NCBI RefSeq assembly: GCF_000733765.1
Contig: NZ_JPOG01000001.1
Span: forward strand, 3,234,501-3,298,500
DNA length: 64,000 bases
Direction of reading: 5' to 3'
Source: Algiphilus aromaticivorans DG1253
GTDB taxonomy: Bacteria > Pseudomonadota > Gammaproteobacteria > Nevskiales > Nevskiaceae
The stretch's first letter is position 1; each line of letters starts with the position of its first letter. The notes beneath the pieces were generated by a model. The model was given only the letters and a program-made list of their open reading frames with translations, did no database searches and was not told where the DNA came from. Positions 61,009 through 64,000 of this stretch are shown one piece after another. Both the position numbers and the translations under genes were made by a program.

Positions 61009-62508
61009 TTATTCGCGCCTACTACCTGCCTTCTTCGCCGCGCGCTTGGCGCCGACGCCCTTCTTCGCACGGGCTTTCTTGGCGCCAGCCTTCTTCACTG
61101 CCTTGTGCGCCGTGGCTTTGCTCGCGGGCGGGGGTGCCTTGCGGCCTTCCAGCTCGGCGAGGGCGTCGACCGCGTACACGGCCAGGCGCTGCAGATGGGG
61201 AACGCTATCGCGGCAACCGATGAAGCCGAAATCCAGCTTGTCGACGTAGCTGACCACGGTGATATTCAGGCCGTAGCCGTGGAAGGGGATCGATATCGGG
61301 TAGTAGGCGTCCATGCGCCAGCCGCGGAAGTAGAGCGGCTCGGTGGGCCCCGGTACGTTCGAGATCACGACATTGAAGGCCGGACGAACATGACCGACAG
61401 CACCCGGCAACTGCGACAGCAGCAACGGCGACATCAGCAGCGCGCTGTACTGCATGATGCCGTTGCGCGTCATGCCCTGGAGCTGCTCCTTGGCGGAACG
61501 CGTCGAGGCGATGATGGCGTTGATGCGCTTGTAGGGGTCGGCGACATCGGTAGCCAGCGAGGCCAGCACCGCCCCTACCGCGTTGCCGCCGCCTGGATCG
61601 TCCTTGGGCCGGATGTTCACCGGCACCATCGCCGTCATCGGCTTCGCCGGCAGGGCCTTCTGCTCGATCAGAAGCCGGCGCATCGCGCCAGCGCTGATGG
61701 CGAGCACGACATCGTTGAGCGTGCCGCCGTGGGCACGCGCCGCGGCCTTCAGCCGGGCGATGTCGAATTCCTGCGTGGCGAAGCGTCGGTTGCGGCTTAT
61801 GGGCTGATTGATGATTGATCTCGGCGCCTGCATGGGTGCCACGCGCTCAGGGTGTCCGCGCTGGAAGCTGCCCGCCACCGCGCGCGTGATACTGCGGCTG
61901 GTGCCCAGCTGCTGACGCAGACCCTGCATCAAGCTCTCCAGCACGGGCTGCTTCGTTTCGCCGCTGGCAGCCCGCTGCGCCTGTGGCGGCGCCGCGAAGA
62001 ACAGCGGTGCCTCCCGCTCGTCAGGGGTGCGACTGAGGCTACGCGAGAGCAGCCGGATACCGGTATAGCCGTCGATGAGGCTGTGATGCACCTTGAAATA
62101 GAGCGCGAAGCGGCCGCCTTCCAGCCCTTCGATAAGGTGCACTTCCCACGGCGGGCGATGGAAGTCGATGCTGTGGCTGTGCAGGCGGGAGACCAGCACG
62201 CCCAGGGCGCGCTCGTCGCCCGGCTCGGGCAGCGCCGAGTGACGGATGTGATAGTCGACATCGAAGCTGTCGTCCACCACCCAGCCCTGCAGCGGATGCG
62301 CGAGGAAGCCCGGATACTTGAGCTTAAGATTCCAGGGTGGCTGCACCTGCGGCTCACTGCGCAGCTGCTCCATCAGCGCGCTCAGCGCCCCGGGTTCGGC
62401 ATCGGCCGGTGCGGAGAAGGGCATCATCGAGCCGACGTGCATCATCGACTCGCGCGTCTCCGCGGCCAGGAAGGTCCAGTCCAGCGAGTTCAGGCGCTTG
62501 GTCGCCAT
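61009..62508 (-). CDS. Wax ester synthase/diacylglycerol acyltransferase (WS/DGAT)
   Basis: The 499-residue protein is a bifunctional WS/DGAT acyltransferase that makes wax esters or triacylglycerol from acyl-CoA. It has the active site HHSLIDG (141-147) in FKVHHSLIDGYTG, the NDVVLAI motif and the C-terminal ISNVPGPTEPLYFRG. The final 45 or so residues are a Lys/Ala/Pro-rich histone-H1-like tail, absent from typical family members. GGGAGA precedes the ATG. With alkB it fits a lineage storing carbon from hydrocarbons. Confidence 0.93.
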   Translation of the reverse strand: MATKRLNSLDWTFLAAETRESMMHVGSMMPFSAPADAEPGALSALMEQLRSEPQVQPPWNLKLKYPGFLAHPLQGWVVDDSFDVDYHIRHSALPEPGDERALGVLVSRLHSHSIDFHRPPWEVHLIEGLEGGRFALYFKVHHSLIDGYTGIRLLSRSLSRTPDEREAPLFFAAPPQAQRAASGETKQPVLESLMQGLRQQLGTSRSITRAVAGSFQRGHPERVAPMQAPRSIINQPISRNRRFATQEFDIARLKAAARAHGGTLNDVVLAISAGAMRRLLIEQKALPAKPMTAMVPVNIRPKDDPGGGNAVGAVLASLATDVADPYKRINAIIASTRSAKEQLQGMTRNGIMQYSALLMSPLLLSQLPGAVGHVRPAFNVVISNVPGPTEPLYFRGWRMDAYYPISIPFHGYGLNITVVSYVDKLDFGFIGCRDSVPHLQRLAVYAVDALAELEGRKAPPPASKATAHKAVKKAGAKKARAKKGVGAKRAAKKAGSRRE

Positions 62509-62564
62509 GCCGCGTCTCCCGTTCTTTTAGTCTCCACGGCCACCTTAGCAGGCGGACGCGGTGG

Positions 62565-63320
62565 CTACTCCAGGAGGCGCGCGCGCAATCGCTCGACGAC
62601 GGCTTCGCTCAGCCCGTAGGGCGCGAGGTAGTCGCGCAGGCTGCCGTGGACGTCGCGCATGCCGGCGAGAAAGCGCTGCATGTGCTCCGGTCGCGCATTC
62701 AGCGCCTCCGGCGGCGCGCCCTGCTCGCGATAGAGCGTAAAGGCTGCCGCGCGGTCCTCGGGGCGGATACCGGCGGCGACCAGCTCGGTGAGGGCATAGT
62801 CGGCGACGATCAGCTCGTCCGGCACACCGAGCAGGTCAAGCAGAGTCGCGGCGACGATGCCGGTGCGATCCTTGCCGGCCGCGCAGTGAAAGACCAGCGG
62901 CGTGGCTTCGTCGGCAGCGATGGCGGTCAGCACGCGCGCCAGCACCGGCCCGACGCCGCGCGCGATCCACAGATAGACCGTGCCCAGATCGTCGAGATCG
63001 GGCACCGGATCGTCCTTGGGCACATTCTCGCGATTCAGCGGCAGATGCAGCAGGCGAACGGCGTCGTCGTCGACGATGGGCGCAACGCCATTGCGCTCGC
63101 ATTCGCGAGCATGGCGCAGGTCGATGACGCTGCTGATGCGCAGTTCATTGCGCATTCGCAGGATGTCGGCCGGTGTCAGGCCGCCAAGGGCGTCTGCGCG
63201 ATAGAGTTGTTGCCAGCGCAGCCGCCGGCCGTCGCGCGTGGGATAACCGCCCAGATCACGCAGGTTGTGGCAACCCTCCAGCGGAATCCAGCGGCGGGCA
63301 ATGGCGAGCTCCTGCTCCAG
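62565..63320 (-). CDS. Tyrosine-protein phosphatase family protein (probable CTG start)
   Basis: The conserved P-loop FHCAAGKDRTGIVAATLL identifies a PF13350-type tyrosine/serine phosphatase. The first ATG (63155) would cut off the usual N-terminal motif, but the frame stays open upstream and encodes IPLEGCHNLRDLGGYPTRDG and RADALGGLTPADI, typical of the family. No ATG, GTG or TTG occurs there. A CTG at 63318-63320 has CGGAGG six bases upstream and is the best start, giving 251 residues. The protein is probably cytoplasmic. It lies 56 bases before the WS/DGAT gene on the same strand, so they may be co-transcribed. Confidence 0.8.
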   Translation of the reverse strand: MEQELAIARRWIPLEGCHNLRDLGGYPTRDGRRLRWQQLYRADALGGLTPADILRMRNELRISSVIDLRHARECERNGVAPIVDDDAVRLLHLPLNRENVPKDDPVPDLDDLGTVYLWIARGVGPVLARVLTAIAADEATPLVFHCAAGKDRTGIVAATLLDLLGVPDELIVADYALTELVAAGIRPEDRAAAFTLYREQGAPPEALNARPEHMQRFLAGMRDVHGSLRDYLAPYGLSEAVVERLRARLLE

Positions 63321-63439
63321 AACGAACCTCCGGTGCTTGAGAAAGGGGTTGCGCCGCGCTTCGACGGTAGCCGCTCGAGAGCGACGGCGCAGGGCATAGT
63401 ATCGCGCAGTCGCCGGCCGCTTCTCGTCGCTGACGCCAT

Positions 63440-63736
63440 ATGCCCAAGGAATCCGCCAACACCCGCTGTGCGCTCTGCGACCGCGCCGTGCCGCTGAGCT
63501 TTCATCATCTGATTCCGCGCAAGAATCATCGCAAGCCCTGGTATCGGCGATATTTCAGCGTCGAGGAAATGCGCAGCCGCGGCGTCTGGCTGTGTCGCGA
63601 GTGCCACGCGGCCGTGCACCGCTTCTTCGACGAGCAGACCCTCGGCCGCCGGCTCAACACACTGGATGCGCTGCGGGCCGACGCACAGATCCAACGCCGC
63701 GTGGCCTGGGCGCGCAAGCTGCGCGCCCAGCGCTGA
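63440..63736 (+). CDS. Small HNH-endonuclease-like protein
   Basis: The 98-residue protein has an HNH-like pattern: paired cysteines RCALCDRAV, HHLIPRKNH and LCRECHAAVHRFFD, which together form a zinc-supported beta-beta-alpha metal finger. Stand-alone proteins of this type may be nucleases or DNA-binding proteins of unknown role. It is divergent from the phosphatase and converges on the EAL-domain gene. No restriction or toxin partner is adjacent. Confidence 0.8.
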   Translation: MPKESANTRCALCDRAVPLSFHHLIPRKNHRKPWYRRYFSVEEMRSRGVWLCRECHAAVHRFFDEQTLGRRLNTLDALRADAQIQRRVAWARKLRAQR

Positions 63737-63750
63737 GGTCGATGCCCACC

Positions 63751-64000
63751 TCAGAACGAGCTTGGCGGCCCCAGGCGGCGCAGCGTCTGCAGCACCGCCT
63801 CATCCTCCACGAAATCGGCCGCCGAGCGTGCCTGCAGGATGGCTTCCGGCTTCTGCGCGGCGCTTATGGCCCAGCCCTGTACGTAATCGGCACCGCATTC
63901 GGCAAGGGCTTCGACAGTGGCTGCATCCTCCGCCCACTCGGCAATCGTGCGCATGCCCATGTTCTGGGCCAGCGCGACGATCGCGGAGACAATGGCGGCG
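63751..64000 (-). CDS. C-terminal end of an EAL-domain protein (truncated by the window)
   Basis: The minus-strand frame is open from the window edge (AAIVSAIVALAQNMGMRTIAEWAED) to the stop at 63751-63753. It covers the last 82 or so residues of an EAL c-di-GMP phosphodiesterase domain, with the TIAEWAE strand and a degenerate GADYVQGWAIS in place of the usual GxDxxQGYxxxxP. Whether it is catalytically active cannot be told because the EAL and DDFG motifs lie outside. It is the second c-di-GMP gene in this window. Confidence 0.8.
   Translation of the reverse strand, partial: AAIVSAIVALAQNMGMRTIAEWAEDAATVEALAECGADYVQGWAISAAQKPEAILQARSAADFVEDEAVLQTLRRLGPPSSF

Noticed and set aside
1-64000. Mobile elements, prophage, CRISPR arrays or tRNA genes
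   Set aside because: No transposase, integrase, phage gene, regularly spaced repeat array or cloverleaf tRNA was recognised on either strand. The repeats seen are isolated hairpins or palindromes.

Overview
The window is 64 kb of GC-rich (roughly two-thirds G+C), densely coded bacterial chromosome. The gene families (DjlA, PurT, PPK1, MltB, RmuC, SlyD, TrHb1, AlkB with a separate rubredoxin and rubredoxin reductase, WS/DGAT) fit a gammaproteobacterium. The combination of an alkane hydroxylase set, wax ester synthase and many secreted lipoproteins suggests a hydrocarbon- or lipid-using lineage such as Nevskiales/Salinisphaerales; that placement is inference. I see no rRNA, tRNA, CRISPR array, insertion sequence or prophage. 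Disturbance is limited to one decayed gene near 25.1-25.6 kb, with a phospholipase D gene of less certain fit beside it.

Region by region. 0-4 kb: a HupE/UreJ-type metal transporter with an EF-hand loop plus partner, then a DUF4331 protein and small lipoprotein on the minus strand. 4-12 kb: cold-shock protein with a structured leader, VOC protein, DjlA, a collagen-like choice-of-anchor I lipoprotein, a large MscS channel and a secreted desuccinylase-like protein. 12-20 kb: a RimB-like protease, PurT, pyruvate kinase, GDPD phosphodiesterase, PPK1 with a candidate Pho box, and an amidoligase/glutamine-amidotransferase pair. 19.9-22.5 kb: alkB-rubA-rubB, with a palindromic operator on the alkB promoter. 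22.7-28.7 kb: a barrel-like envelope protein, AmiE amidase, the APH pseudogene with intact DUF6285 gene, phospholipase D and a kelch protein. 28.8-38.5 kb: amidase, AraC regulator, COG3687-type protein, Kef antiporter, a biotinyl-domain/carboxyltransferase fusion, an MltB-type transglycosylase and a YIP1 protein. 38.5-43.4 kb: a lipoprotein fusing a beta-helix to a diheme cytochrome, and small lipoproteins. 43.5-49.6 kb: methyltransferase, NmrA-like reductase, HxlR regulator, truncated hemoglobin, NnrU, ArsC-like reductase, RmuC. 49.8-55.7 kb: two paralogous cobalamin-binding-domain proteins around a diguanylate cyclase, a DrrAB-type ABC exporter, SlyD. 55.8-64 kb: GFA protein, amidase lipoprotein, lipase, zinc-ribbon protein, secreted nuclease, WS/DGAT, tyrosine phosphatase, HNH protein and a partial EAL domain at the edge.

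The most interesting candidate systems are: (1) the B12-domain / GGDEF / B12-domain locus, which looks like a cobalamin- or light-linked c-di-GMP input module in which both histidines of the CarH-type cap motif are replaced; (2) the amidoligase/GAT-I pair, a probable uncharacterised peptide or amine conjugation-deconjugation system; and (3) the beta-helix/diheme cytochrome fusion. All functional statements are homology judgements made by eye; no database search was run.
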